Assembly: GCA_945861065.1 (NCBI GenBank)
Contig: CAMASI010000008.1
Location: 1 to 64,000 of the forward strand
DNA length: 64,000 nucleotides
DNA from: Klebsiella pneumoniae
GTDB taxonomy: Bacteria > Myxococcota_A > UBA796 > GCA-2862545
Reading direction: 5' to 3'
Below, piece after piece: positions 33,173-44,598 of this stretch. The position numbers were made by a program, and so were the translations under genes. A model generated the notes under the pieces. The model made no database searches. It worked only from the letters and a program-made list of their open reading frames with translations, and was not told the DNA's origin. The stretch's first letter is position 1. Every line of letters starts with the position of its first letter.

Positions 33173-33192
33173 CGTATATGTGGGAGTATACG
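33173..33192 (-). promoter_or_regulatory. palindromic operator of the antitoxin promoter
   Basis: A perfect inverted repeat CGTATA-N8-TATACG lies 10 bases upstream of the antitoxin ATG. Read on the minus strand, TATACT inside it fits a -10 box, so a bound antitoxin would block its own promoter. Predicted from symmetry and position. Confidence 0.55.
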
Positions 33193-33284
33193 CGCCTCGG
33201 GTCGTCACGCAGCCGCCGAGTTGTCTCCAGTTGAGCCACCGTGGTCACGCCCCCCGGCGCGGCGGAACGAGGACGCAGGTGCGC

Positions 33285-36432
<3,148 letters not shown>

Positions 36433-36452
<20 letters not shown>

Positions 36453-37584
36453 CCATCTCCGCCTTGGCGAGCTCGCTCTTGAGCGTGAACGCGCCCTTTA
36501 CGACGATGGGCTCACCGGGCTGGATCCCGGTGAGGATCTGCACCTCGACTGCGTTTCTCTCGCCGAGCGTGACGGCGCGCGCCTCGAACGCAGCGCCCTC
36601 CTCCACGAACACCGACGGCCGACCCTCGACGTCCTGGATCGCCTCGGCAGGAACAACGACGGTCGGTGCCGAGAGCGTTGCGCCGGCCCCAAGGTCGGCG
36701 CGGCCGAACATGCCCGGCTTGAGGCGATGTTCGGGGTTGTCCACCACGAGTCGCACCTCGATCGTGCGCGAGTCGGACTCGACGACGGAGCCCACCCAGT
36801 CGATCACCCCAGCGAACGCCTCGCCTGGCCAGGCGTCCACGGTGAAGCGCACCTGCTGCCCGCGGCTGACCCGGGACAGGTCCCGTTCGAACACGTCAAG
36901 CACCACCCAAACGAGGTCGAGGTTGCCGACGTGGAAGAGCTGCGTGCCGGGAGCCACGGCTTCGCCGACGGACACCTCCGCCGAGAGAACTTCGCCGGCC
37001 ACGGGGCTCTTGACGGGGAACCGCGACGGGAAGTGTTCACCGTCGAGTGCGCCCGGGTTCACCCCGAGCACGCGGAGGCGCTCCTCGGCCGCCTCGTAGG
37101 AGGCGCTAGCTCCCGACGCCTGCGCAGACGCCTCGGCGAGTTGGGCCTTCGACGTCGAGCCGCTCGCTTCGAGCTCCCGGAGCCGCTCGACCCGCGCCAG
37201 CGCGACGTCTCGGTCGGCCATCCGCGCGTGGTAGGTGCCGATGGCCTCGCCAAGAGCGGGTGAGCGCACTTCGGCCAGAACGGTGCCCACGACGACCGGA
37301 TCTCCGGGCTGGAGGAGAATGCGCTCCACTTGCCCTTCCGCGGACACGCCGACACGTGCCTCGCGACGAGGGTCGAGCTGAACCCGCGCGGTGGTGCCGA
37401 AGCCCTCGGACCAGGCACGGCTCTCCGCGGGTTGGACCACGAGCGCGGCGGCGGCGCGCGCCGCAGGGGACAGGCTCACGCGCTCAGCGTGGCCGCCTTC
37501 TTCGGCGTGGTCGTCGTGGTCCTCGTGTTCGGGGTCCGTACCGGAAAAGAGGGAGCAACCAAGGACAAGCAGGAGGGGGATCAT
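36433..37584 (-). CDS. CzcB-type membrane fusion lipoprotein
   Basis: 383 residues from ATG 37584, which overlaps the TolC-like stop. MIPLLLVLGCS is a lipoprotein signal (Cys 10). A His/Asp-rich stretch after it (HEDHDDHAEEGGHAE) looks metal-binding. The domains follow the adaptor order: a barrel-sandwich (VSAEGQVERILLQPGDPV), a coiled-coil hairpin (about residues 115-165), a lipoyl half (FPVKSPVAGEVLSAEVS) and a beta-barrel with membrane-proximal domain. It bridges CzcA and the outer-membrane channel and may hand metal to the pump. Confidence 0.85.
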
Positions 37585-38780
37585 GGCGCAACCCCGCCGA
37601 GGAGGGCGTCGTCTTCGGTGGCAAGCAGGAGGGTGATTCGGGCGAGCGCGAGGTCCGCGCGGGCGGCAGCGAGTGCGGCCTGGCCGGAGAAGACCTCGCC
37701 GCGGAGAAGGATGGTGGTGACCAGGTCCAACTCCCCCGCCCTGGAACCGGCCTCGATCGACGCGAGCGCTGCGAGGGCGTCCTCGTGGGTCGCCGGCACC
37801 GCTGACATGGTGGTGACCGCGCTCGCGTTCGCGGCAGACGCGGTGCGGACGTCGGCGTCGGCGCGGGCAATGGCGGCTGTGAGACGGGCATTCGCCACGC
37901 TGACGTCGCCTCTTGCTACGGCGATCGCAGCGCCGTTCTGGTGCCATAGGGGAACCGTGATGCCGACCGCCGGGCCGGCGGTGACGGTGCTCCCTTCCAC
38001 TTCGTAGAAGGCACCCAGGGAGAGTGCCGGAAACGCGGCGGCGTGTTCTCGGAAAGCGGCCGCCTCGGCCGCACGAAGTTCTTGGCGGGCCGCAACCACG
38101 TCGGACCGCTCCTCGACCGCCATGGCCTCCGGAAGGGGCGCCGCGTCGAGCGGGTCGGCAACGAGGTCGTCCCCGACCACCGGTCGGCCGGCGAGTGTGG
38201 AAAGGCGGGCGAAGGACGCGGCCTCCTCGGCGCCTACTGCGAGGAACTCGCCTGCTGCCGTCGCCTGCGCCAGGCGGGCGAGCCGCAATTCGAGGTCGGA
38301 CGATTCTCCGACGCGGACCCGCGCTTCGGTCGCCGCGAGTTGGTGCGACGCCAGGTCAAAGCCCGCTTTCGCGAAGCCTGCGGTCTGGTGGGCGAGGACC
38401 GCTTCGACATAGGCGGCACGGGTGTCAGCGGCGACTTCGAGGCGCGCGCGCCGGACTCCCGCCTCGGCGGCGCTCCTCCGGGCGCGGGCGCTTCGGTGGT
38501 CCGCAAGGCCTTCGCCCGTGATGGACAAGGCCTGCGAAACGGAAGCGTCCAACCGGTCGCCGATGACGGCCCAGCCGCCCTCCACCTCGGGGTTCTCCCG
38601 AAAAAAGGACGATTGGCGGACATTGCCGCTCGCCGCTGTCAGCTCAGCCTGGGCAACGGCGAGGTCGGGATTGGAAGAAAGGGCCGCGGCGACGGCGTCG
38701 TCGGGCGAAAGGGACGCGGCAAGCGCGCCCCCGCACAAGAGGTACGACAAGGTGGCTCCGAACAGATGAGGGACCAGCAT
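37581..38780 (-). CDS. CzcC/TolC-family outer-membrane efflux channel
   Basis: 399 residues from ATG 38780. A signal peptide (LVPHLFGATLSYLLCGGALA) is followed by SLSPDDAVAAALSSNPDLAVAQAEL, the usual OEP opening. Two internally repeated helical halves (for example SRAGELDLVTTILLRGEVFSG matching GESSDLELRLARLAQATA) form the trimeric tunnel. Third of four coupled genes. The stop overlaps the adaptor gene start. Confidence 0.82.
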   Translation of the reverse strand: MLVPHLFGATLSYLLCGGALAASLSPDDAVAAALSSNPDLAVAQAELTAASGNVRQSSFFRENPEVEGGWAVIGDRLDASVSQALSITGEGLADHRSARARRSAAEAGVRRARLEVAADTRAAYVEAVLAHQTAGFAKAGFDLASHQLAATEARVRVGESSDLELRLARLAQATAAGEFLAVGAEEAASFARLSTLAGRPVVGDDLVADPLDAAPLPEAMAVEERSDVVAARQELRAAEAAAFREHAAAFPALSLGAFYEVEGSTVTAGPAVGITVPLWHQNGAAIAVARGDVSVANARLTAAIARADADVRTASAANASAVTTMSAVPATHEDALAALASIEAGSRAGELDLVTTILLRGEVFSGQAALAAARADLALARITLLLATEDDALLGGVAP

Positions 38781-38830
38781 GATGCCGGCTGGGCGCACAC
38801 GACGGCGTGCACGCAGGACTCACGCGTCGG

Positions 38831-39214
38831 TCAGGCGTTCGGAGGGGGTGTCGGGGGCGCATTCGCGCCGACAGCGCGTTGGGTGTCGTTCGACGAAGGG
38901 GTCCGGCCGACGGCGGCGTAGCGCACCGGGTCCGGTTCCAGCATGAGGGTGAGCCACTGCTCAGCGGCTGGGCTCTGACTGAAGCTGGCCAAGGCGATGC
39001 TCTGGCTCTCGTGGCAAGGGCAGTGGTGCTGGAGCGGGGTGCAGCCGTGTTCGGCCGCGAGGGCGTCGTGCTCGCCGGCCACTGAGTGCGCGGCGTGCCC
39101 ATGGGCGATCCGCTCGACAAGCTGTTCCAGAGCGCCGTTCGCGCCAGGCACCAAGCCGAGAACCCCGACCAGAAGGAAGAGAGTACGGAAGAGTCGACGG
39201 ACCACGATGGTCAT
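38831..39214 (-). CDS. His/Cys-rich exported protein leading the metal efflux operon
   Basis: 127 residues from ATG 39214. Residues 1-28 are a signal peptide (TIVVRRLFRTLFLLVGVLG). The mature part carries HGHAAHS, EHDALAAEHG, and CTPLQHHCPCHES, a dense cluster of His and three Cys suited to bind soft or borderline metals. It is the first gene of a minus-strand unit with CzcCBA, 50 bases before the channel gene. Probably a periplasmic metal chaperone or sensor (CzcE/CopM-like in role); no homologous family recognised. Confidence 0.6.
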   Translation of the reverse strand: MTIVVRRLFRTLFLLVGVLGLVPGANGALEQLVERIAHGHAAHSVAGEHDALAAEHGCTPLQHHCPCHESQSIALASFSQSPAAEQWLTLMLEPDPVRYAAVGRTPSSNDTQRAVGANAPPTPPPNA

Positions 39215-39261
39215 TCGGTACCCTGCGTCCAGCCCCAACGCAACGGTTCGTTCGGTGCCAC

Positions 39262-40566
39262 TTAAGGCAGAACCGCGGCTCCCCAACCTAAACCCTCGGC
39301 GTTGGGGTCTGGGGGTGTCACGGGCCGCGCCATGGGCGGGTCGTCGCCTCGAACCACCGATGCCAGCGCGACGAGCAGTTCCCCCGCGGTCCACAACCGG
39401 TCACCCACGGGCATCGCTGCTGGAATCTCCGTAGGAGCGGCTCCGACAAACTCGTGGATGACGGCGGACAACGCGGCCGGGTCAATCGCCAAGGGTCCCG
39501 TCAACGTCGCAGGTGCATCGGAGCGCGGTCCTGCGAGTGCTCCCAGCCGCACCATGTCACCCTCCGCCCGCCCGGCGACGACCAAAGCAAAGGCCTGAAA
39601 CGCCTCGGAAAGCGACAAGTCACCGGGCAACACGCGGGGCAAGGCGTCGATTTCGATCAGCGCAGCGGCCGCCAATTGGATGTCGCTCAACCCTACGAGA
39701 CGGCCTCCCAGGTCCGTCGCCTCCGGGGCTTGCGCCAACTGTCCGGGGCGCCTAAATCCCACCATGGCGGATTTCTGAGCGGTCGACGCGGAGACGACAC
39801 CCACACCGGCAGGCGCGAGCACCTCGTCCAACCAACGGGCAAACACCTCTGCCTCCTCGGCTTGGCCGTGGTCGTCCAACCCCAAGCGGACGATCGGTGT
39901 GCCCGGGATCCGGGAGGCACCATGCAGGGACTGTGCGGCCCGATCTGCCATCAGCGGCGTGAACGGACCCAAATCATAGGCGCGACCGCAAGGCCCTGCC
40001 CACGGGCCTGCCATCAAGATGGCCGTGACGCGCGGTTGCCCGTCAAAGACCATGCCGAGCCTCGGGGTCGGGGTCGCTGGACCCGCGGTGGTCAGAATGG
40101 CTCGAAACCCCGCGCGGGACAGGTGGCTCTCTTGCACCTTTCCCCAAGCATCGGTGACGACGGCGCGCACCCGTCCGTCGACCGCTTGCTCCACCGCTTT
40201 GCGGCGTTTGCGCAAAGGACCGTCGACCGCGTACGGGTCGGTGGACACCTCGCTGTCGTCGATTCGGACCGCCACTTCGTGGCCTGCCAGAACGGCTTGG
40301 GAGCCGAGCGAAACTGCGGCGTCGGTCAGCTGTTGACCTTGGGCGGGCAAATCGATCACCAGGGTTCCCGCGAGGCCGCGCGCGCTCAAGGCAGCGAGGA
40401 TGCCCTGGACCAGCGCCGGGTCTCCGTCCTGGTACCGAATCTCGACCACGAGATCGACGACACCGACGGCGGGCGGGAGCGGGTGGTGAAACGGGGCGTC
40501 GGCCGCGGCCTCCACCACGCATTCCGATGCGGCCAACGCAAGCGCTGCGAAGGTCGAGACGATCAT
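39262..40566 (-). CDS. secreted polysaccharide-deacetylase-like protein
   Basis: 434 residues with a short signal (MIVSTFAALALAASE). Residues 35-290 have the strand order of a NodB-like barrel (VDLVVEIRYQDGDPALVQGILAAL, GHEVAVRIDDSEVS, RAGFRAILTT), but the DD/H metal triad of active deacetylases is not clear. Two C-terminal repeats (SLSEAFQAFALVVAG, ALSAVIHEFVGAAPTEIP) resemble pseudomurein-binding or SLH-type cell-wall modules. It may act on envelope glycans or only bind them. The overlap with rimI at 40563-40566 couples it to that gene. Confidence 0.4.
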   Translation of the reverse strand: MIVSTFAALALAASECVVEAAADAPFHHPLPPAVGVVDLVVEIRYQDGDPALVQGILAALSARGLAGTLVIDLPAQGQQLTDAAVSLGSQAVLAGHEVAVRIDDSEVSTDPYAVDGPLRKRRKAVEQAVDGRVRAVVTDAWGKVQESHLSRAGFRAILTTAGPATPTPRLGMVFDGQPRVTAILMAGPWAGPCGRAYDLGPFTPLMADRAAQSLHGASRIPGTPIVRLGLDDHGQAEEAEVFARWLDEVLAPAGVGVVSASTAQKSAMVGFRRPGQLAQAPEATDLGGRLVGLSDIQLAAAALIEIDALPRVLPGDLSLSEAFQAFALVVAGRAEGDMVRLGALAGPRSDAPATLTGPLAIDPAALSAVIHEFVGAAPTEIPAAMPVGDRLWTAGELLVALASVVRGDDPPMARPVTPPDPNAEGLGWGAAVLP

Positions 40567-40991
40567 GAAGACTCCCAGATGAGGTGGGCTGCGTCCGCAC
40601 CGTCGGCGTAGTAGCCGAGCCTGATACCGACGGTGCGCCAGCCCATCGACTCGTACAGTGCACGCGCCGCGTCATTGCCGGCCCGAACTTCTAGAAAGGC
40701 CTTGGTCACGCCGCAAGCGTTCCAGTCAGTAACGGCCGCGAGCAGAAGCGCCCGCGCCAAGCCCCGTCGACGAGCGGAAACGTCCACAACGAGGTCGAGA
40801 ATGCTGCATTCGTCGGCGGCGATGGCGACGAGCAGGACCCCGGCGAGACGACCCTCGTGCTCGGCGACAAAGCTGCGAGTTGCGGGCGCGTCGAGCGTTC
40901 CGTACACCGACAGCGCACTCCATCCGGCGCCATGGTGCCGAACAAGGTGCGCGATAGAAGCGCGGTCGCCGTCGGAAGCCAGTCGGATCAC
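40563..40991 (-). CDS. rimI: RimI-type GNAT acetyltransferase
   Basis: 142 residues from GTG 40991, which overlaps the upstream gene's stop. The GNAT fold shows LVVDVSARRRGLARALLLAAV (the R/Q-x-x-G-x-G/A acetyl-CoA pyrophosphate loop) and AFLEVRAGNDAARALYESMGWRTVGIRLGYY, the RimI signature (EVRxxNxxAxxLYxxxGF). RimI acetylates ribosomal protein bS18. In many bacteria it lies beside tsaB; here tsaB is 19 kb away. Confidence 0.75.
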   Translation of the reverse strand: MIRLASDGDRASIAHLVRHHGAGWSALSVYGTLDAPATRSFVAEHEGRLAGVLLVAIAADECSILDLVVDVSARRRGLARALLLAAVTDWNACGVTKAFLEVRAGNDAARALYESMGWRTVGIRLGYYADGADAAHLIWESS

Positions 40992-41485
40992 GGGCGCGGC
41001 TCTACCCGACGGACAGCAGCAGACGCCACCAAATCCGCGATGACGCCGCTGGCGGTCGCTACTTGGCGGTCGCGGGGGAGCCCGCTCACTTGGCGATCGA
41101 TCCAGCGAGACACGATCAGGCGCCGGCGCGTCCAAACGAAAAGGCCCGCTTCGTCCAAGCCAAAACGGTCTAGGAACGCCGCCCATTCTGCGGTGCCTTG
41201 GAAACCAAGTCGCACCCGCTCGACTTCGGCCCTCAACAGGTCGTCCGAAGGCTGGTTGAGTGCAATGCGTTCGGCAGCGTGTCGAACGGCGGCTCGGTGA
41301 ATCGCCCGGTCCAAGGGGTCAGACCCGAGGCCGGGATCGATGTACCCGAGCCGAGCATCGAGTTCGGCGTCGAATGCGACTTCGCTCTCGAGTACCGGCT
41401 GCCCATCCACGACCGCGACGACACGGTCAATGACGTCCGCGGCGAGCGCGTGTTCAACAACGACGAGATCGAGGGTCCACAGCAT
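40988..41485 (-). CDS. SurA-N-like periplasmic chaperone fragment-size protein
   Basis: 165 residues from ATG 41485. DRVVAVVDGQPVLESEV is the opening of the SurA/PpiD N-terminal domain, followed by ALDRAIHRAAVRHAAERIALN helices. There is no parvulin (PPIase) domain, so it may be only a chaperone. Its ATG shares bases with a possible ATG of the divergent ABC gene (CATG palindrome), so at least one of the two starts lies further in. The N-terminus (LWTLDLVVVEHALA) is weakly signal-like. Confidence 0.5.
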   Translation of the reverse strand: MLWTLDLVVVEHALAADVIDRVVAVVDGQPVLESEVAFDAELDARLGYIDPGLGSDPLDRAIHRAAVRHAAERIALNQPSDDLLRAEVERVRLGFQGTAEWAAFLDRFGLDEAGLFVWTRRRLIVSRWIDRQVSGLPRDRQVATASGVIADLVASAAVRRVEPRP

Positions 41486-41513
41486 GGCGCAAGCGGGATA
41501 TCCGGCACTGGCC

Positions 41514-42431
41514 GTGATCGAAGCCAGATCCCTGACCAAACGTTTTGAAGCCGTCGTCGCCGTGGACGGAATTGACCTGTCCGTTGGGAGCCACGGGATC
41601 GTCGGATTCTTGGGACCCAACGGCGCGGGGAAGACCACAACGATGCGCTTGTTGACGGGCTACCTCCCGGCGACGAGTGGCACCGCGGTGGTCTGTGGCC
41701 ACGACGTGTTCGAGGACCCCATCGCTGTGAAAGCCCGCGTCGGGTACCTGCCCGAGGCGCCCCCGCTCTATCCTGAGCTTACCGTTGGCGAATACCTGGC
41801 GTTTGTGGCGGAAATACGAGGTGTGGCTAGCGGTGCCGTAGCACGAACCGTAGGTTTGGCGATGGAGCGGGTGGGGCTGAGCGGCTGGGAGCGCAAGCTG
41901 ACCGGAGCGCTGTCGAAGGGGTACCGGCAGCGCGTAGGCTTGGCGCAGGCGATCTTGCACAACCCGCCGCTACTCATCCTCGATGAGCCGACGTCGGGCT
42001 TGGACCCGGCCCAATTGCCGGCGATTCGGCGTCTCATTCAAGACTTGGCCGTGGACCGCGTTGTCCTGTTGTCCACGCACATATTGCCGGAAGTGGAAGC
42101 CCTGTGCGAAAGGGTTGTGTTGGTGAACAAGGGCAAGATCGCCGGCGACGGGACCGTGCAAGAACTGGCCGAGAAGACGGGGCGCGGCGCGTGGACGGAG
42201 TTGCATGTGATGGGCGACCCGGCGGAGGCCTCTGGCAGAATTGCGGCACTGGCTTCTGTGACGCGTGTGACCCCGTTGGGTGGTGGTCGTTTTCGTGTCG
42301 AGGGCGGCGCTCACGCGGCTGCCGACGCCGTGTTCGCCTGTGTCTCCGCCGGTTGGCGCGTGCCGGTGGCGGCGCCGCGCGTGGCCACACTCGAAGACGT
42401 GTTCTTAGCGTTGGTCGGAGGTGAGACGTGA
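41514..42431 (+). CDS. ABC transporter ATP-binding protein (GldA-like)
   Basis: 305 residues from GTG 41514; an ATG at 41484 collides with the divergent gene's start. It has Walker A GPNGAGKTT, the signature LSKGYRQRVGLAQAILHNP, Walker B LLILDEPTSGLDP and switch His in LLSTHILPEVEALCERV. The C-terminal extension (about residues 215-300) is the type seen in ABC-2 exporters. The gene order ATPase, permease, GldG-like and DUF4340 matches the gliding-type ABC unit of Bacteroidota, also found in Myxococcota. Confidence 0.85.
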   Translation: MIEARSLTKRFEAVVAVDGIDLSVGSHGIVGFLGPNGAGKTTTMRLLTGYLPATSGTAVVCGHDVFEDPIAVKARVGYLPEAPPLYPELTVGEYLAFVAEIRGVASGAVARTVGLAMERVGLSGWERKLTGALSKGYRQRVGLAQAILHNPPLLILDEPTSGLDPAQLPAIRRLIQDLAVDRVVLLSTHILPEVEALCERVVLVNKGKIAGDGTVQELAEKTGRGAWTELHVMGDPAEASGRIAALASVTRVTPLGGGRFRVEGGAHAAADAVFACVSAGWRVPVAAPRVATLEDVFLALVGGET

Positions 42432-43156
42432 ACGGACCTGGCTTTCGCCTTGCGGCGTGGGCCGTGCTCAAGAAGGAGCTGCGGGTCTTATTTCTTTCCC
42501 CGTTGGCAACGGTCTTTCTCACGGCCTGGTTGCTTTTGGGTGGCCTTTTTTTCTATCTCGGGGTCGCACTGACGGGTGAAGCGTCCCTTCGCGGCACGAT
42601 GGCGAACCTCGGCGTGACGCTGTTGTTCTGTGTGCCGCTCGTGACGATGCGTTCGTTCGCCGAAGAACAGCGCTCTGGAACGCTCGAACTCTTGCTCACT
42701 GCGCCTGTTCCCCTTGGGGCGCTCATCGTCGGCAAATGGGCGGCCGTTGCGGTCCTGAACTCGGTCCTGCTTGGGTTTGCCTGCATTTGGGGCCTGCTGC
42801 TCGTCATCTACGGCGACCCGGATTTGGGCGTGCTGTTCACCAGCTACGTCGGCTTGTGGTTGTGCGCGGGCACCTTCGCGGCGGCCGGTTTGTTCGCGTC
42901 GTCGTTGACGAAGGACCAAATGGTTGCGGGTGTGGTTGCCGTACTGATGCTGCTGCCGTCGTGGCTTGCAAGCGCGGCGCGCGACCTTGCGCCAGAGGCG
43001 TGGCTACCCGTGCTCGACCGCTTGTCCTTCACGGAGCACTTGAGGAGTTTTGCTCAGGGTGTGGTGGACTCCGCCGACTTGGCTTGGTTCGCGGGCGTGA
43101 CCTTCGTCTTCTTGTTTTTGACCTGGCGTTCGTTGGAATCGCGGAGGTGGAGGTGA
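42428..43156 (+). CDS. ABC-2 permease (GldF-like)
   Basis: 242 residues starting 4 bases inside the ATPase stop. Six membrane helices include ATVFLTAWLLLGGLFFYLGV and VAGVVAVLMLLPSWLASAA. FAEEQRSGTLELLLTAPV is the ABC-2 permease hallmark loop. It partners the ATPase and the following GldG-like protein. Substrate unknown; GldF/GldG units affect gliding and surface-component export in their studied hosts. Confidence 0.8.
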   Translation: MNGPGFRLAAWAVLKKELRVLFLSPLATVFLTAWLLLGGLFFYLGVALTGEASLRGTMANLGVTLLFCVPLVTMRSFAEEQRSGTLELLLTAPVPLGALIVGKWAAVAVLNSVLLGFACIWGLLLVIYGDPDLGVLFTSYVGLWLCAGTFAAAGLFASSLTKDQMVAGVVAVLMLLPSWLASAARDLAPEAWLPVLDRLSFTEHLRSFAQGVVDSADLAWFAGVTFVFLFLTWRSLESRRWR

Positions 43157-44598
43157 GCCAGGGATTGCAGAGGCGCTTTGCGACTGGCCTCAATGCGGTG
43201 TTGGTGGGGGCATTGGTCGTGGCTGTCACGGCGACGTTGGTTGTGCTCGCCGAACGTTGGCGCTCCCGACTGGACCTCAGCCAGGATGGCGCGGCGACGT
43301 TGGCGCCCGAAACAATCGCCGCTGTTTCCCGCGTTTCTGGCAGTGGAGAATGGGTTCGGGTGACGGCATTTTCCGCACAGCGCAAGGATGCGGAGTCGTG
43401 GGAGCGCGACCGGTTGGTCCGAGACCTGTTGCGAGAGCTGCATTTGCGATCCGAGGCCGTCACCGTGCGGTTTGCCGACTTCGACCGCGATCGCTTGTTG
43501 GCGGAGTCGTTGGGCGTCGATCGGTACGGTACGGTGGTCGTCGAGAGCCGCGACGACCGGGTGGACATCATCGATCGCGAACTGTTCCGGCATCAGGGGA
43601 AAGGCAAGGAGCGTCGGGTTGAGTTCGTCGGAGAGGCGCCCATCACAGCGGCGATCGAGCAGGTCCTCGCAAAACACACCTTCAAACTCTACTCCCTCAA
43701 GGGTCACGGCGAACACGAGTTGTTCGATCGAGGGCTCGGAGAGTGGAAAGCGATGGCGACCCTCATCGATGGCCAGGGGTTCACCGTCAAGACGATCGAC
43801 CTGCTGAGAGACGCGGAGGATGGCGCCGCCCCGGCCGTGCCCGACGACGCCAGTGCGGTCATCTTGCTGGGTCCAAAGGTGCAGCTCGCAGTCAGCGAGG
43901 ATGCCGCGCTGCGCGAATACCTTGGGCGTGGCGGATCGATCGGCTTCTTCCTCGACCCCGGAAACGCAGTCCCGGACCTGCTGAGCGACCTGGGCGTGGT
44001 GATCCCTACTGGGATCGTGTTGGACAAGGAAGTGGTGTACCCGTTTGTGGACCGGCCTCTGCTTCGATACCGGAACCATCCGATTACCGCGCCGCTTGCC
44101 GCGGATGAGGCAAGCACGGTGGTGGCGCGTGCGGCTTCGATCGCCCTCACGACGCTCGATGGCATCACGGCGTCGCCTTTGCTGTCCACCGGTCGCGGAG
44201 GATGGCTCGAACGGGGCGACCTCCGTGAACCGACCTACGACCCGAGCGAGGACGGTGAGGGCCCGGTCGACGTCGCGGTTGCGCTGCAAATTCAGCGGCC
44301 GCACCCCTTGATTCGGCATGCGCCAAGTGCGCGTGTGTTGGTGGTGGGCGACGCCGATTTGGCGAGCGACGAAGTCTTGGCAGAAGGTCCGGGAAACCCG
44401 ACCTTTCTTGGAAACTCGCTCCGGTGGTTGGCGCATGCCGACGAACGAATGGGCCGTGTCGGACGACCCAGTCGGGTCCGTAGGGTGGCCTTGACGCCGG
44501 AGCAGTTGACAGTCGTTCAAGTCGCTGCCATCGGCGGCCCGGCGGGATTTGCGTTGGTATTGGGCCTCGGCATCCTCGCGGTTCGGAGGCGCTGGTGA
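43153..44598 (+). CDS. GldG-like ABC-accessory protein (ABC_transp_aux)
   Basis: 481 residues from GTG 43153 (overlaps the permease stop). One N-terminal helix (GLNAVLVGALVVAVTATLVVLAE), a large periplasmic part (residues 35-450: WVRVTAFSAQRKD, SLKGHGEHELFDRG) with an ABC_transp_aux beta-alpha fold, and a C-terminal helix (PAGFALVLGLGILAVRRRW). It closely follows the order of GldF and GldG. GHGEHEL is the conserved family motif. Confidence 0.75.
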   Translation: MSQGLQRRFATGLNAVLVGALVVAVTATLVVLAERWRSRLDLSQDGAATLAPETIAAVSRVSGSGEWVRVTAFSAQRKDAESWERDRLVRDLLRELHLRSEAVTVRFADFDRDRLLAESLGVDRYGTVVVESRDDRVDIIDRELFRHQGKGKERRVEFVGEAPITAAIEQVLAKHTFKLYSLKGHGEHELFDRGLGEWKAMATLIDGQGFTVKTIDLLRDAEDGAAPAVPDDASAVILLGPKVQLAVSEDAALREYLGRGGSIGFFLDPGNAVPDLLSDLGVVIPTGIVLDKEVVYPFVDRPLLRYRNHPITAPLAADEASTVVARAASIALTTLDGITASPLLSTGRGGWLERGDLREPTYDPSEDGEGPVDVAVALQIQRPHPLIRHAPSARVLVVGDADLASDEVLAEGPGNPTFLGNSLRWLAHADERMGRVGRPSRVRRVALTPEQLTVVQVAAIGGPAGFALVLGLGILAVRRRW

